From: Chitinibacter bivalviorum
GTDB lineage: Bacteria; Pseudomonadota; Gammaproteobacteria; Burkholderiales; Chitinibacteraceae
DNA: 64,000 nucleotides
Reading direction: 5' to 3'
Assembly (NCBI RefSeq): GCF_013403565.1
Contig: NZ_CP058627.1
Coordinates: 2,232,001 to 2,296,000, forward strand
Shown: positions 15,995 through 24,788 of the stretch, one piece after another
How positions within the stretch are numbered: position 1 is the first letter of the stretch
Layout of the letters: the number at the start of each line of letters is the position of its first letter
The notes under the pieces: generated by a model
The model's database searches: none
What the model saw: the letters and a program-made list of their open reading frames with translations, nothing else
What the model was told of the DNA's origin: nothing
Position numbers and translations under genes: made by a program

Positions 15995-16198
15995 GGGGCT
16001 TGAATTCCCGTGTAGAGAAAACCGCAGCGAGGAGGGAGACAAACAGTTTTATCGTTTGGCTCACGACGAAGCAAGGGCAGCGCGGAGCGCTTTTCGCCCG
16101 GGTCGCCTTTGGGGTGCAGGGGGCTTTGGCGAAGCAAAGCCCCCTGCCTGTCAGCGCGGCGGAACGCGCACCAAAAACATCGTGCCGTAGGCACTGAA
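15995..16198. repeat. ~200-base dispersed intergenic element, copy 1
   Basis: From GGGGCTT at 15995 to GTCGCCTT at 16102-16109 this is nearly identical to 25685-25798. The shared part includes GAGGAGGGAGACAAACAG and GCGGAGCGCTTTTCGCCCGG. It then carries a perfect 13-bp hairpin (16116-16128 with 16135-16147, loop GCGAAG) and ends in CGTGCCG-AGGCACTGAA, also shared. The hairpin sequence is unrelated to that of copy 2. No protein is believed to be coded. Confidence 0.75.
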
Positions 16199-16270
16199 AA
16201 TCATTACAATCTTTGAAATAAAATGGGCTGCAATCGGCCAGTAGCAGTCATAATCATACGGGTGAGCGCT

Positions 16271-16585
16271 ATGAGGCCAGTTAATGTTGATGAATGGTTA
16301 AATGAAATACTCTCTAGGGATGCAATGACGTTTGAGGAGGCATACTGGAGAGAAAGGCCACCAGCGAATGAAGCTGTGCCAAGAATACTTCAGGCACTAA
16401 CTGCCCCTTTAGACTCATATACAAGAGGTAAGCTCATAGAACTTCTGGGGGAGTGTGAAGATTTATCCGTGCTCCATGTTCTCGAAAAAGAGCTATTAAG
16501 CCCTGATGAATCCATGCAATTCTGGGCAAGCTTAAGTATCGATGCACTCAATAGTCTTGCCCCGTGGCAGAAAAGTTCAAAGTAA
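16271..16585 (+). CDS. Small HEAT-repeat-like protein
   Basis: The 104-residue protein, started at MRPVNVDEWLN, has paired helices resembling HEAT/ARM repeats: ALTAPLDSYTRGKLIELLGECEDLSVLHVLEKELL followed by SMQFWASLSIDALNSL. Small HEAT proteins of this kind occur as immunity or scaffold proteins, but no toxin partner is adjacent, so no function is assigned. An upstream frame extends to 16223, but that extension lacks family features. Composition is more AT-rich than the neighbouring genes and the gene lies between a dispersed repeat and an insertion sequence, which suggests horizontal acquisition. Confidence 0.55.
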   Translation: MRPVNVDEWLNEILSRDAMTFEEAYWRERPPANEAVPRILQALTAPLDSYTRGKLIELLGECEDLSVLHVLEKELLSPDESMQFWASLSIDALNSLAPWQKSSK

Positions 16586-16685
16586 CTATAGTCACCGAGT
16601 ATGTCATTCCGGCCAAGCCCTTCGGCGCAGATGAATTCGTAGGTTGGCGTCTACAATTCAAAACGGCCAACGACTGCTTTGGGTC

Positions 16686-18321
16686 CAGGCTGTGTAAAAA
16701 CACATAAACACTCGACCGGTATAATTCTTGGAACTCTCCGCCAAGGATGATTCTATGCCCAGATTCATTGTAGGTGAAAGCAGAACCCAAACATTGCTGC
16801 TGCCTGAATGCTTGGAAGATTATATCAGCGCGGACAACCCCGTCCGGGTCGTTGACCAGTTCGTTGAATACCTAGATTTAAAGGCACTCGGTTTCGATGG
16901 GGTTGAGCCAGAAGCCACTGGCCGCCCAGCCTACCATCCCAGCACGATGCTCAAGCTGTATATCTACGGTTACCTCAACAGAATCCAATCTAGCCGTCGC
17001 TTGGAACGTGAAGCCCACCGGAATCTAGAGCTGATTTGGCTCACCGGTCGCTTAATGCCCGACTTTAAAACCATCGCCAATTTCCGCAAAGATAATGGGC
17101 CAGCGATTTGCAAGGTTTGCGGGCAGTTTGTCCAGTTATGTCGGCAACTCAGTTTATTTAGCAACGCCATTGTGGCAATTGATGGCAGCAAGTTCAAAGC
17201 CGTTAATCATCGCGACCGCAACTACACCAGCAACAAACTCGCGAAGCAACGGGAGCAAATCGAAGCGAACATTGCAAGTTACCTGCGGGAGATGGAAATT
17301 GCAGACCGGCAACAGCCCGATATTGCAGAAGCCAAGGTCGCTCGCTTGCAGGACAAGTTGGCGCGACTGAAGTCGCAGATGGCCCGCCTGGATGAGGTCG
17401 AGGCTCAACTCGCCAAGACGCCAGACAAACAGATTTCACTCACCGACCCAGATGCCCGTTCCATGGCGACCAGCGGCCGTGGCAGTGGTGTTGTGGGTTA
17501 TAACGTGCAAACCGTTGTCGATGCCAAGCACCATTTAATTATTGCGCATCAGGTCACCAATCAAGGGCATGACCGTACGCAGCTGGCCAATATGGCCCAA
17601 CAAGCCAAAGCAGTCCTCGCACAAGAAACAATAGAGGTGGTCGTAGACCGAGGTTATTACAACGGTGATGAAATACTGGCGTGTGAACAGGCGGGCATTA
17701 CGGTTTTGGTGCCGAAACCGCAAACCTCAGGTGCTAAAGCAGATGGGCGCTTTGGCAAAGATGAATTCCACTATGACCCAGCTCGTGATGAATATGTCTG
17801 CCCAGGCAATAGCCGACTAATTCATCGTTTTGTGAGCTTGGAAGCTGGGCGCTATATGAGCCGGTATTGGAGTTCTGACTGCCCACGTTGCCCGCTCAAG
17901 ACCAGATGTACACCGAGTGATTACCGGCGCGTGAGTCGCTGGGAGCATGAGGCCGTACTGGAAAAAGCGCAGCAGCGATTGGAATTGCAACCAGATGCAA
18001 TGCGTGTTCGACGGCAGACCGTTGAACATCCCTTTGGGACGCTAAAAGCCTGGATGGGGGCAACGCATTTCCTAATGAAGACCTTGAAGCACGTCAGTAC
18101 AGAGATGAGTTTGCATATACTCGCGTATAACATGAAGCGAGTTATGAACATAATGGGAAATCAAGCAATGTTGGTGGCAATGAAGGGCTGAAAGGCCTTT
18201 TAATTGCTGTTTTTAGTGGTGTTATTCATGAAGTTTTACGTTTACTTCAAGCAACACGCGCGTGATTCAAATTGGTTAGGCAAAATAACCCACGTCGGTC
18301 TTGGCGTTTTTACACAGCCTG
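16686..18321 (+). mobile_element. IS1182-type insertion sequence, complete
   Basis: The 1636-base element is bounded by perfect 16-base terminal inverted repeats: CAGGCTGTGTAAAAAC at 16686-16701 and its complement at 18306-18321. The outer flanks carry a GGTC direct repeat (16682-16685 and 18322-18325), a plausible 4-base target duplication. It contains one intact transposase gene. Joining the flanks restores a short segment leading into the terminator at 18337. Confidence 0.85.
16755..18191 (+). CDS. IS1182 family transposase (DDE)
   Basis: The 478-residue transposase cuts and rejoins the element ends. The N-terminal DUF772-like region (FIVGESRTQTLLLPECLEDY; AYHPSTMLKLYIYGYLNRI; RRLEREAHRNLELIWLTG) is diagnostic of IS1182/IS1380-like DDE enzymes. 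Catalytic acids are likely in VAIDGSKFKAV, VVDRGYYNGDEI and TVEHPFGTLKAWMG. A coiled-coil insertion (residues ~150-225) follows the first Asp. A cysteine cluster (CPGNSR..., CPRCPLKTRC) sits in the C-terminal half. The start at 16755 is chosen because AAGGATGATTCT precedes it. The frame is intact, so the element may be active. Confidence 0.92.
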   Translation: MPRFIVGESRTQTLLLPECLEDYISADNPVRVVDQFVEYLDLKALGFDGVEPEATGRPAYHPSTMLKLYIYGYLNRIQSSRRLEREAHRNLELIWLTGRLMPDFKTIANFRKDNGPAICKVCGQFVQLCRQLSLFSNAIVAIDGSKFKAVNHRDRNYTSNKLAKQREQIEANIASYLREMEIADRQQPDIAEAKVARLQDKLARLKSQMARLDEVEAQLAKTPDKQISLTDPDARSMATSGRGSGVVGYNVQTVVDAKHHLIIAHQVTNQGHDRTQLANMAQQAKAVLAQETIEVVVDRGYYNGDEILACEQAGITVLVPKPQTSGAKADGRFGKDEFHYDPARDEYVCPGNSRLIHRFVSLEAGRYMSRYWSSDCPRCPLKTRCTPSDYRRVSRWEHEAVLEKAQQRLELQPDAMRVRRQTVEHPFGTLKAWMGATHFLMKTLKHVSTEMSLHILAYNMKRVMNIMGNQAMLVAMKG

Positions 18322-18336
18322 GGTCGAAACCCGCCA

Positions 18337-18368
18337 AAATTAAACCCCGCCTTCGCGGGGTTTAATTT
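18337..18368. terminator. Strong bidirectional terminator
   Basis: A perfect 14-base stem (18337-18350 with 18355-18368) with a CTTC loop has A-rich and T-rich shoulders on both sides. It can end the minus-strand two-component operon (last stop at 18400) as well as transcripts arriving from the insertion sequence side. Confidence 0.88.
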
Positions 18369-18399
18369 TTAAGCTCAACAGTTTCCCTTTTTATCACAT

Positions 18400-19986
18400 T
18401 CAATCCGCCGGCAACATAATCACCGCTTGCAGCCCGCCTTCATGATGATTATTCAGCACCAGCTCGCCGCCGTGGGCTTGGATGATGTTGCGGGCGATGC
18501 CGAGTCCAAGGCCGTGGCCGTGGCTATTGCTGTGGCGGCCGTGCTCAAGGCGCACATAGGGGTCAAACAGCGTTTCGAGCGCGTCGTCGGGGACGCCGGG
18601 GCCGTGATCGCGGATTACGATGACGCGCTTGCCGACGCCTTCAAACACGCTGATTTCGGCGCTGTGGCCGTAATACAGCGCATTATCGAGCAGATTACCA
18701 ATTGCGCGTTTGAGCGCCAGCGGCTTGCCGTGCACGCGCAGACCGCAGCGGGTGAAGGCGACTTCATGCCCGGCCAAGCGCGCGTCGCGCACCATGCGGC
18801 CGAGCATGGCATCCAGACTGATCGAGGTGTGATTTTCGTGGATGTCGCTGTCTTTCACACTTTGCAGCGCGCCCTTCACCATCATGTCGAGCTCGTCGAG
18901 GTCTTCGTGAAATTCGGCGCGCGCCGCATCGTCGTCGAGCATTTCGGTGCGTAGTTTGAGCCGCGTAATCGGCGTGCGCAAATCGTGGCTAATGGCGGTA
19001 AAGAGCTTTTCGCGGTCTTCCAGATAACGCACGATGCGCTCGCGCATCGCGGCAAAAGCTTGCGCGGTGCGCACAAATTCGACGCTGCCAGTTTCGGGCA
19101 GAATCGGCGACTCACCTTTACCAAAAGCCTCGGCGGCATTCGATAACGCGGCGAGCGGGCCGGTAATCCAGCGCGCGACCACCCAGCTCAACAGCAAGAC
19201 CGTCAGCAAAGTGGCAAATTGCAGCACCCAACGCTCCAGCGGCAGTGGGTTGCTGTTATCCAGAAAAAAAGGATCGGGCATTAGCGTGGCCAGATACAGC
19301 CATTGACCCTGCTCGATTTGCGCCTGTATCACCAGCACCGGCGCGGGGCGCGGCTGGATCAGCAGCGTGTCTTTGATCCAGTGATCGGGCAGCTCGGCGA
19401 TGCGCGTGCCGTCGTTGGCGACGGTCAGCTCCTCGGGCCACGAAAAATCAACTTTCAAATCGAGCAATTGCGGTAGCTGGGCACTTAATTGATGACGTAT
19501 CTGCTCTATCACCAAATTAGATAACGGCTTGGGAGCAATACTATGCAGATGTATTTCACTATCGTTGGTGCTAATAAAAAACCGCGTCCCGCCCATTTCA
19601 CGCATTTGCTCAATCACCAAATGGCGGAAATTGGGCGGCAAGGTTTGGAAATACTGAATGGCGCTGGCCGCCCCCGAGGCGACATGCGAGGAGGCCTGAC
19701 TGACTTCTTGCTCGGACTTACCCTTGAGGTATGAGGCCCAAATCAAGTTTCCGATTAGCTGTGAGGCCAATACCCCCAGCGTCATCACCAATAAAAAGCG
19801 TGCCAGCAAGCTAGCAGGCAGTAGCCGCTCAAACCAGTTCGGCGCCCGGCGCCCCGCCCAACGCCCCAAAAAACTATGCATCAGCGCGTTGCGCACGGGG
19901 GCCCAAGCACGTTGCCACACATTTGGCGCAGCCTGATTCAGCGGATCGGGCTCGTGCGGAATGGGGTAAAGCGAGGTATCAGGCAT
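18400..19986 (-). CDS. Sensor histidine kinase (EnvZ/GtrS-like)
   Basis: This 528-residue inner-membrane kinase has a first transmembrane helix at about 60-85 (LARFLLVMTLGVLASQLIGNLIWA), a ~165-residue periplasmic sensor region, a second helix (FATLLTVLLLSWVVARWI), a HAMP domain, the HisKA box with the phosphorylatable histidine in AISHDLRTPITRLKLR, and a HATPase domain with an N-box (NLLDNALYYG), DHGPGVP and GHGLGLGIA. It overlaps its response regulator gene by eight bases, and that regulator overlaps a periplasmic sugar-binding protein gene, so all three form one operon. The arrangement resembles the glucose-responsive GtrS/GltR system of Pseudomonas. The signal is likely a sugar, possibly presented by the binding protein. 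Confidence 0.92.
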   Translation of the reverse strand: MPDTSLYPIPHEPDPLNQAAPNVWQRAWAPVRNALMHSFLGRWAGRRAPNWFERLLPASLLARFLLVMTLGVLASQLIGNLIWASYLKGKSEQEVSQASSHVASGAASAIQYFQTLPPNFRHLVIEQMREMGGTRFFISTNDSEIHLHSIAPKPLSNLVIEQIRHQLSAQLPQLLDLKVDFSWPEELTVANDGTRIAELPDHWIKDTLLIQPRPAPVLVIQAQIEQGQWLYLATLMPDPFFLDNSNPLPLERWVLQFATLLTVLLLSWVVARWITGPLAALSNAAEAFGKGESPILPETGSVEFVRTAQAFAAMRERIVRYLEDREKLFTAISHDLRTPITRLKLRTEMLDDDAARAEFHEDLDELDMMVKGALQSVKDSDIHENHTSISLDAMLGRMVRDARLAGHEVAFTRCGLRVHGKPLALKRAIGNLLDNALYYGHSAEISVFEGVGKRVIVIRDHGPGVPDDALETLFDPYVRLEHGRHSNSHGHGLGLGIARNIIQAHGGELVLNNHHEGGLQAVIMLPAD

Positions 19987-20695
19987 TACTCAGGCTAACC
20001 TCAGCGGAGAGTACATAGCCCGCACCGCGCACGGTTTTGATCAAACTTGGCTGCTTGCCGTTATCCGACAGGCGCTGGCGCAAGCGGCTGACCTGCACAT
20101 CGAGCGAGCGATCGAGCGGGCCAATATCGCGGCCACGCGTTTCTTCGGCCAATTGGCTACGGTCGAGAATTTGCCCCGGATGCTCGAGGAAGAATTTCAG
20201 TAATTGAAAATCCAGCCCAGTCAGTTTGACCGAGTCGCCGCTGGGCGAATGCAAGGTGCGCTCGACGCTATCGAGCGTAAAGCCCACAAAACGGTAATAC
20301 CGCCCGCCAGTGTTGACGGTATCCAAGCCGGCACGGCGATGGATGGCCTTGATGCGCGCCAAGAGTTCGCGCGGATTGTAGGGTTTGGCGATGTAATCAT
20401 CGGCGCCCAGCTCCAGCCCCACAATGCGATCCGTATCATCGGAGCTGGCAGTCAGCATAATAATCGGCACATTGCATTGCTTACGTACGGTCTGGCACAG
20501 GATAAAGCCGTCGGTATCGGGCAGCATCACATCCAAAATCACCAGACTCAGCTCATCACGAAACCGCTCGAATTCCAGATTAAAGCTCTCGCCATCGTGC
20601 GCGAGCAGCACTTCATATTGATTACGCTCCAGATAGGCTTTCAGCAGCATGCGGGTTTTCTGGTCGTCATCAACAATCAATATTTTGCGGGTCAT
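19979..20695 (-). CDS. OmpR-family response regulator
   Basis: The 238-residue transcription factor has a receiver domain (1-120) with the acidic pair DDD near residue 10, the phosphoacceptor in VILDVMLPDTDG, the switch threonine in MLTASSD and the lysine in IAKPYNPREL. A C-terminal winged helix (LTGLDFQLLKFFLEHPGQILDRSQL; DVQVSRLRQRLSD; TVRGAGYVL) follows. It is cotranscribed with and phosphorylated by the overlapping histidine kinase. It is likely to control the divergent sugar ABC transporter genes, by analogy to GltR; that link is inferred from context. Confidence 0.94.
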   Translation of the reverse strand: MTRKILIVDDDQKTRMLLKAYLERNQYEVLLAHDGESFNLEFERFRDELSLVILDVMLPDTDGFILCQTVRKQCNVPIIMLTASSDDTDRIVGLELGADDYIAKPYNPRELLARIKAIHRRAGLDTVNTGGRYYRFVGFTLDSVERTLHSPSGDSVKLTGLDFQLLKFFLEHPGQILDRSQLAEETRGRDIGPLDRSLDVQVSRLRQRLSDNGKQPSLIKTVRGAGYVLSAEVSLSNA

Positions 20696-21963
20696 TCTGT
20701 AATTCCTTCTTGTACATTCAGTGCACGCACCATGGCCGACATGCGTTGCTGAGTGTCTTGCACCGACATGGTGTCGTCTAAATAAAATTTCTGAATCTGC
20801 GCCACGATCGCGTCTTTAAATTTCTCATCGGCCGCCATGCGGTGCACGAGGCTAGGCGCTTGAAACACCGCGCCGCGATTAAATGTTTGCCACGAATTGG
20901 CCGCGCAACGGTCGAGCGCCTTGACTGCATTCGCATCCAGATCGCGGCGCACCGGCACCGAGCCTTTAAGGCGGTTATAGCCTTGCTGCACCACAGGCGA
21001 AACCATCAATTGCGCCATTTTTTCTTGGGCATTTTGTTGCGAGTAGTCGCCAGTGAACATCACCAAGGTATCAATACTGTACAGGTGGAAACCCTCGGTA
21101 TTGGGGACTGTGGTACAGGCAAAATCGCTGTCGATTTTTTGCCCCATACTCAACAATTCACCCTTCATCCAGTCGCCCATCACCACCATGCCGACCTGAC
21201 CATTGGCCAATTGCTGCGCGATATCAGTCCACGACTGTTCACGTGGCGGCTTGCTGGTGTAAGCGCGCATTTGACGCAAACGCGTTAAGGCGCGCTCAAA
21301 ACGCGCATCGAGGTAGGCTTTGGCATTACGTGTTTCAAAGACTTCCCGATAAAACGTCGGCCCGCCTTCAGCCAGCAGCAGCGTTTCAAATAAAGTCGCC
21401 ACTTGCCACGCTTCGCTACTTTGCCCCAATGGCGTCACGCCCGCCGCCGCCAGACGCAAAGCCACACGCTTAAAGTCGTCCATGGTTTTGGGCTCGGATA
21501 AGCCCAGTTGGCGAAACAGCTTGGCGTTGTAATACAGATTATTAATCCGGTGCACGCCCAAGGGCGCAGCGACCGTGTGATTGCGATGCATCAGCAGGCG
21601 CGACACCGTCGGCGAGAGCTGCTTTTGCCAGTTGTTGTTTTTCGCCACGGTATCGAGCTCGAGAATCAGCCCGAGCTCAGCCCACTCCGCAATCGCCGGG
21701 CCGATCAATTGCGCCACGGCCGGCTGTTTGCCAGCCAGAACGCGGCTTTTCAAGACGCGCATCGCACCAATGCCACCGCCACCGGGGATCGCCGCATCGT
21801 GCCAATCAATGTTTTCTTCTAATAACTTGGTTTGCAAAAAACGTGCCGCACCGCGCTCGCTGGCGGAAGTCCACCAATGCAGAACGTCGATTGATTCGGC
21901 AGCCTGTACTCCCGCGCTCATCAGCATGGCAAGTAGTGCAATTTTTGCTTTGTATTCAAACAC
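20692..21963 (-). CDS. Periplasmic sugar-binding protein encoded with the two-component system
   Basis: The product is a type I extracellular solute-binding protein (SBP_bac_1), 423 residues from the GTG at 21963, which is preceded by GGTGGAG about ten bases ahead. A longer frame to 22074 would put 37 non-signal residues before the signal peptide FEYKAKIALLAMLMSAGVQA, so it is rejected. Typical features are IDVLHWWTSASERGAARFL at the N-terminus, NNLYYNAKLFRQLGLSEPKTMDDF, and GQVGMVVMGDWMKGEL. It overlaps the response regulator by four bases. Because a second binding protein serves the ABC transporter, this one may present sugar to the kinase's periplasmic domain rather than only to the transporter. 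Confidence 0.88.
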   Translation of the reverse strand: MFEYKAKIALLAMLMSAGVQAAESIDVLHWWTSASERGAARFLQTKLLEENIDWHDAAIPGGGGIGAMRVLKSRVLAGKQPAVAQLIGPAIAEWAELGLILELDTVAKNNNWQKQLSPTVSRLLMHRNHTVAAPLGVHRINNLYYNAKLFRQLGLSEPKTMDDFKRVALRLAAAGVTPLGQSSEAWQVATLFETLLLAEGGPTFYREVFETRNAKAYLDARFERALTRLRQMRAYTSKPPREQSWTDIAQQLANGQVGMVVMGDWMKGELLSMGQKIDSDFACTTVPNTEGFHLYSIDTLVMFTGDYSQQNAQEKMAQLMVSPVVQQGYNRLKGSVPVRRDLDANAVKALDRCAANSWQTFNRGAVFQAPSLVHRMAADEKFKDAIVAQIQKFYLDDTMSVQDTQQRMSAMVRALNVQEGITE

Positions 21964-22128
21964 CTGTTGTGAACTCCACCAAGACGGGCAACTATAACGT
22001 AAGCAAGCGGACAAAATTGTAATAAATGATTGCAGACTCTTGCTAAACCCTAACACAGCTTGCGGCTTTGCCAATTAGTAAAGTCCGCTATTTTTCTAGC
22101 TTGCGCCAGAGGCGCGCGAGCTCGCACG

Positions 22129-22226
22129 TTACATTATGTAATTGAGAAACAGAATCAACACCGACAAAAATTAACATCTAGTCATTTATTATCAAGTACT
22201 TAGCATTTGCAACGCGATTTAATCGC
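22129..22226. promoter_or_regulatory. Divergent promoter region with two 13-base palindromes
   Basis: The 376 bases between the minus-strand two-component operon and the plus-strand transporter contain no gene. Two odd palindromes stand out: TTACATTATGTAA at 22129-22141 and GCGATTTAATCGC at 22214-22226. They are candidate operators for the response regulator or a repressor. The surrounding sequence is AT-rich, as expected for promoters. Assignment is speculative. Confidence 0.35.
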
Positions 22227-22339
22227 ACAAAATAGTGTCACATATTGCAGCGTGATAATTTACTTGCACCGTAACGCAGAGTACGGCAACGACATGGCCA
22301 GACATCCATCGAGCTGGTCTTCACTGAGGATATTCGAGC

Positions 22340-23590
22340 ATGCAAGCATTTAAATTATCAGCGCGCGGCGCAGTTTTAGCCGCTTTACTTGTCGCAGGCG
22401 CAGCCCAAGCGGGCACTGTAACGATTGAATCTTGGCGCGTTGACGATAAAACGCTGTGGGAAGAAGTCTTGATCCCTGCGTTCCAAAAGAAAAACCCCGG
22501 CATTCAGGTTAAATTCGCGCCAACGGCACCGACAGAATACGATTCATCACTGACCGCGCGTTTAACTGGCGGCACTGCGGGTGATCTGATTACTTGCCGC
22601 CCATTTGATAAATCACTCGATTTATTCAAAAAAGGCCAGCTCGAAAAACTCGACGGCAAAGCGGGCATGGAAAACTTCCCTGCTTCTGCCAAAGTAGCTT
22701 GGCAAACCGATGATGGCAAAGACACTTACTGTATGCCAATGGCTTCGGTGATCCACGGTTTCTTCTACAACAAAAAGATTTTCAAAGATTTGAACCTGAA
22801 AGAGCCAAAAACTCAGGCTGAATTCTTTGCGGTATTGGAAGCATTGAAAAAAGGCGGCAAAACGCCAATCGCCTTGGGCACTGCTGATCAATGGGAATCG
22901 AATCAGATCGTTTTCACCAATATCGGCCCTAACTACTGGAAAGGCGAAGAAGGCCGCAAAGCTTTGATCGCGGGTAAAGCCAAATTTACCGATCCACAAT
23001 TTGTAGCGGCTTGGGATCAAATAAGCAAATGGACGCCTTATTTGAGCAAAGGCGCGTCAGCACAAACTTATGCTGATAGCCAAAACTTGTTCGCGATGGG
23101 CAAAGCCGGTATCTACCCAGCGGGCTCGTGGGATATCGCTTACTTTAACCAGCAAGGTTTGGATTTCGGCGCATTCCCACCACCCGTGGCCAAAGCGGGT
23201 GACAAATGCCAGATTTCGGATCACACCGACATCGGTATGGGCGTAAATCCAAAAGCGAAAAACAAAGCGGACGCGTATAAATTCCTGACTTGGTTGGGCT
23301 CACAAGAGTTTGCTGACCTCTACACCAACAAAGTGACCGGCTTCTTCTCACTCTCGAATCACCTGATCAGCGTAAAAGACCCAGTGGCCAAGCAAATGAT
23401 CGACTGGCGCAAAACCTGCGGTTCAACAATTCGCCTGAATGCGCAAATCATGAACCGTGGCGAGCCAGCGATGGAAAACGAGTTGTGGAATGTGAGCTCG
23501 CAGGTCTTGAACGGCAAAATGGCACCCAAAGACGCAGCAGCACAAATCCAGACTGGTTTTGCTAAATGGTACAAACCGCAGCAAAAATAA
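22340..23590 (+). CDS. Carbohydrate ABC transporter, substrate-binding protein
   Basis: This 416-residue periplasmic protein has a signal peptide ending GAAQA. The mature N-terminus GTVTIESWRVDDKTLWEEVLI fits SBP_bac_1 proteins of the CUT1 class. Other family segments are GFFYNKKIFKDLNLKEPKTQAEF, GKAGIYPAGSWDIAYF and MGVNPKAKNKADAYKFLTWL. It is the first gene of the transporter operon, followed by a terminator-like hairpin and then two permeases and an ATPase. CUT1 systems import mono- to oligosaccharides; with chitin genes nearby, GlcNAc or chitobiose is possible, but the ligand cannot be read from sequence. Confidence 0.9.
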   Translation: MQAFKLSARGAVLAALLVAGAAQAGTVTIESWRVDDKTLWEEVLIPAFQKKNPGIQVKFAPTAPTEYDSSLTARLTGGTAGDLITCRPFDKSLDLFKKGQLEKLDGKAGMENFPASAKVAWQTDDGKDTYCMPMASVIHGFFYNKKIFKDLNLKEPKTQAEFFAVLEALKKGGKTPIALGTADQWESNQIVFTNIGPNYWKGEEGRKALIAGKAKFTDPQFVAAWDQISKWTPYLSKGASAQTYADSQNLFAMGKAGIYPAGSWDIAYFNQQGLDFGAFPPPVAKAGDKCQISDHTDIGMGVNPKAKNKADAYKFLTWLGSQEFADLYTNKVTGFFSLSNHLISVKDPVAKQMIDWRKTCGSTIRLNAQIMNRGEPAMENELWNVSSQVLNGKMAPKDAAAQIQTGFAKWYKPQQK

Positions 23591-23625
23591 GACTCTGATT
23601 TAGTTCGCTACATCAGGTCTTACAT

Positions 23626-23674
23626 GGGTATTGCTTTGCAGATCATAAATCTGAATAAACACAAGGCAATACCC
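23626..23674. repeat. 49-base palindromic-ended intergenic repeat, copy B
   Basis: GGGTATTGC at the left and GCAATACCC at the right form a perfect inverted repeat, extended to 11 bases by flanking AT. Total length between the GGG and CCC tips is 49 bases. It lies 36 bases after the binding-protein stop codon. Confidence 0.8.
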
Positions 23675-23714
23675 ATTCTATTTCCTCCTCTCGCAATCGA
23701 CTGTTGTGAGCTTC

Positions 23715-23750
23715 GGTTGGCGGGGCGGCCCGCTTTCGCCAACCTTTTTT
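23715..23750 (+). terminator. Intra-operon terminator/attenuator between binding protein and permeases
   Basis: GGTTGGCG (23715-23722) pairs with CGCCAACC (23737-23744), followed by six T. Partial termination here would give more binding protein than permease, a known arrangement in ABC operons. A separate promoter downstream cannot be excluded. Confidence 0.75.
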
Positions 23751-23866
23751 ACACTTATCGCTGACGGCTTGCCGTCGGCCGATGCCTGAAATCCAGAGCT
23801 TGCCCACCCGCAAGTGGTTGGCGTGCGCGCCAAGCACTGGATTTGTTTTACTTGGGAGCGCCTGCG

Positions 23867-24778
23867 ATGAAACGCATGCCTTGGCATATCGCCGTCTTCT
23901 TAGCCCCTGCGGTGCTAATTTACTCTGTGTTTAGCGCGATGCCGCTACTCGACACCTTGCGACTTGGTTTTTTCACCACCAATGATGCAGGCCATTACTC
24001 GTTTGTCGGGCTGGCGAACTACAGCACCATCCTGACCGATCCGGCTTGGTCGGCTTCGTTCTGGAATGCAATGTGGAATAACTGCAAGTTTTTCGTGATC
24101 CATTTGCTGATTCAAAACCCGATTGGGCTGCTGCTGGCCACCTTGCTGTCGCTGAAAAATCTCAAAGGGGCGCGTCACTATCGCACGATGATTTTCCTGC
24201 CGACGCTGCTATCTGTGGTGATCATCGGCTTTATCTGGCAATTGATTCTGTCGCCGCTGTGGGGCGTGTCGGAAGGCCTGATGGGAAAAATCGGCTTGGC
24301 AGATTATTTCGCACCGTGGCTAGGGCAAGAAAGTAGCGCGCTGATTACGCTGGCGCTGATTTCGGTGTGGCAGTTTGTCGGTATCCCGATGATGCTGATT
24401 TACGCCGCCCTGCTGGCCGTGCCCGAAGACATCGTTGAAGCGGCGCACGTGGAAGGCGCATCGGCGTGGCGTATTTTCTGGGAAATCAAACTGCCGCTGA
24501 TTTTGCCTACTTTGGGCTTAGTCACGATTCTGACCTTCGTCGGCAACTTCAATGCCTTCGATTTGATTTACTCGGTCAAAGGCGCGATCGCGGGGCCAAA
24601 CTACAGCACCGATATTCTGGGCACGCTGTTTTACCGCACTTTCTTTGGCTACCAAAGCCAGATCGGCAGCCCAACCATGGGCGCGGCGGTCGCAACGCTG
24701 ATGTTCCTCGTCATCCTCGCCGGGGTCGGTACGTATTTCTATTTTGTTCAGCGCAAGCTAACGCGTTACGAGCTTTAA
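23867..24778 (+). CDS. Carbohydrate ABC transporter permease 1
   Basis: The 303-residue inner-membrane subunit of a CUT1 (MalF/UgpA-like) transporter has about six helices. The start MKRMPWHIAVFLAPAVLIY is preceded by GGGAGCGCC, so the ATG at 23843 is not used. The cytoplasmic EAA loop that contacts the ATPase reads EAAHVEGASAWRIFWEIKLPLILPT. It forms the channel with the next gene product. Spacing to the second permease is ten bases, so the two are translated from one message. Confidence 0.93.
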   Translation: MKRMPWHIAVFLAPAVLIYSVFSAMPLLDTLRLGFFTTNDAGHYSFVGLANYSTILTDPAWSASFWNAMWNNCKFFVIHLLIQNPIGLLLATLLSLKNLKGARHYRTMIFLPTLLSVVIIGFIWQLILSPLWGVSEGLMGKIGLADYFAPWLGQESSALITLALISVWQFVGIPMMLIYAALLAVPEDIVEAAHVEGASAWRIFWEIKLPLILPTLGLVTILTFVGNFNAFDLIYSVKGAIAGPNYSTDILGTLFYRTFFGYQSQIGSPTMGAAVATLMFLVILAGVGTYFYFVQRKLTRYEL

Positions 24779-24788
24779 GGAGCGCGCC

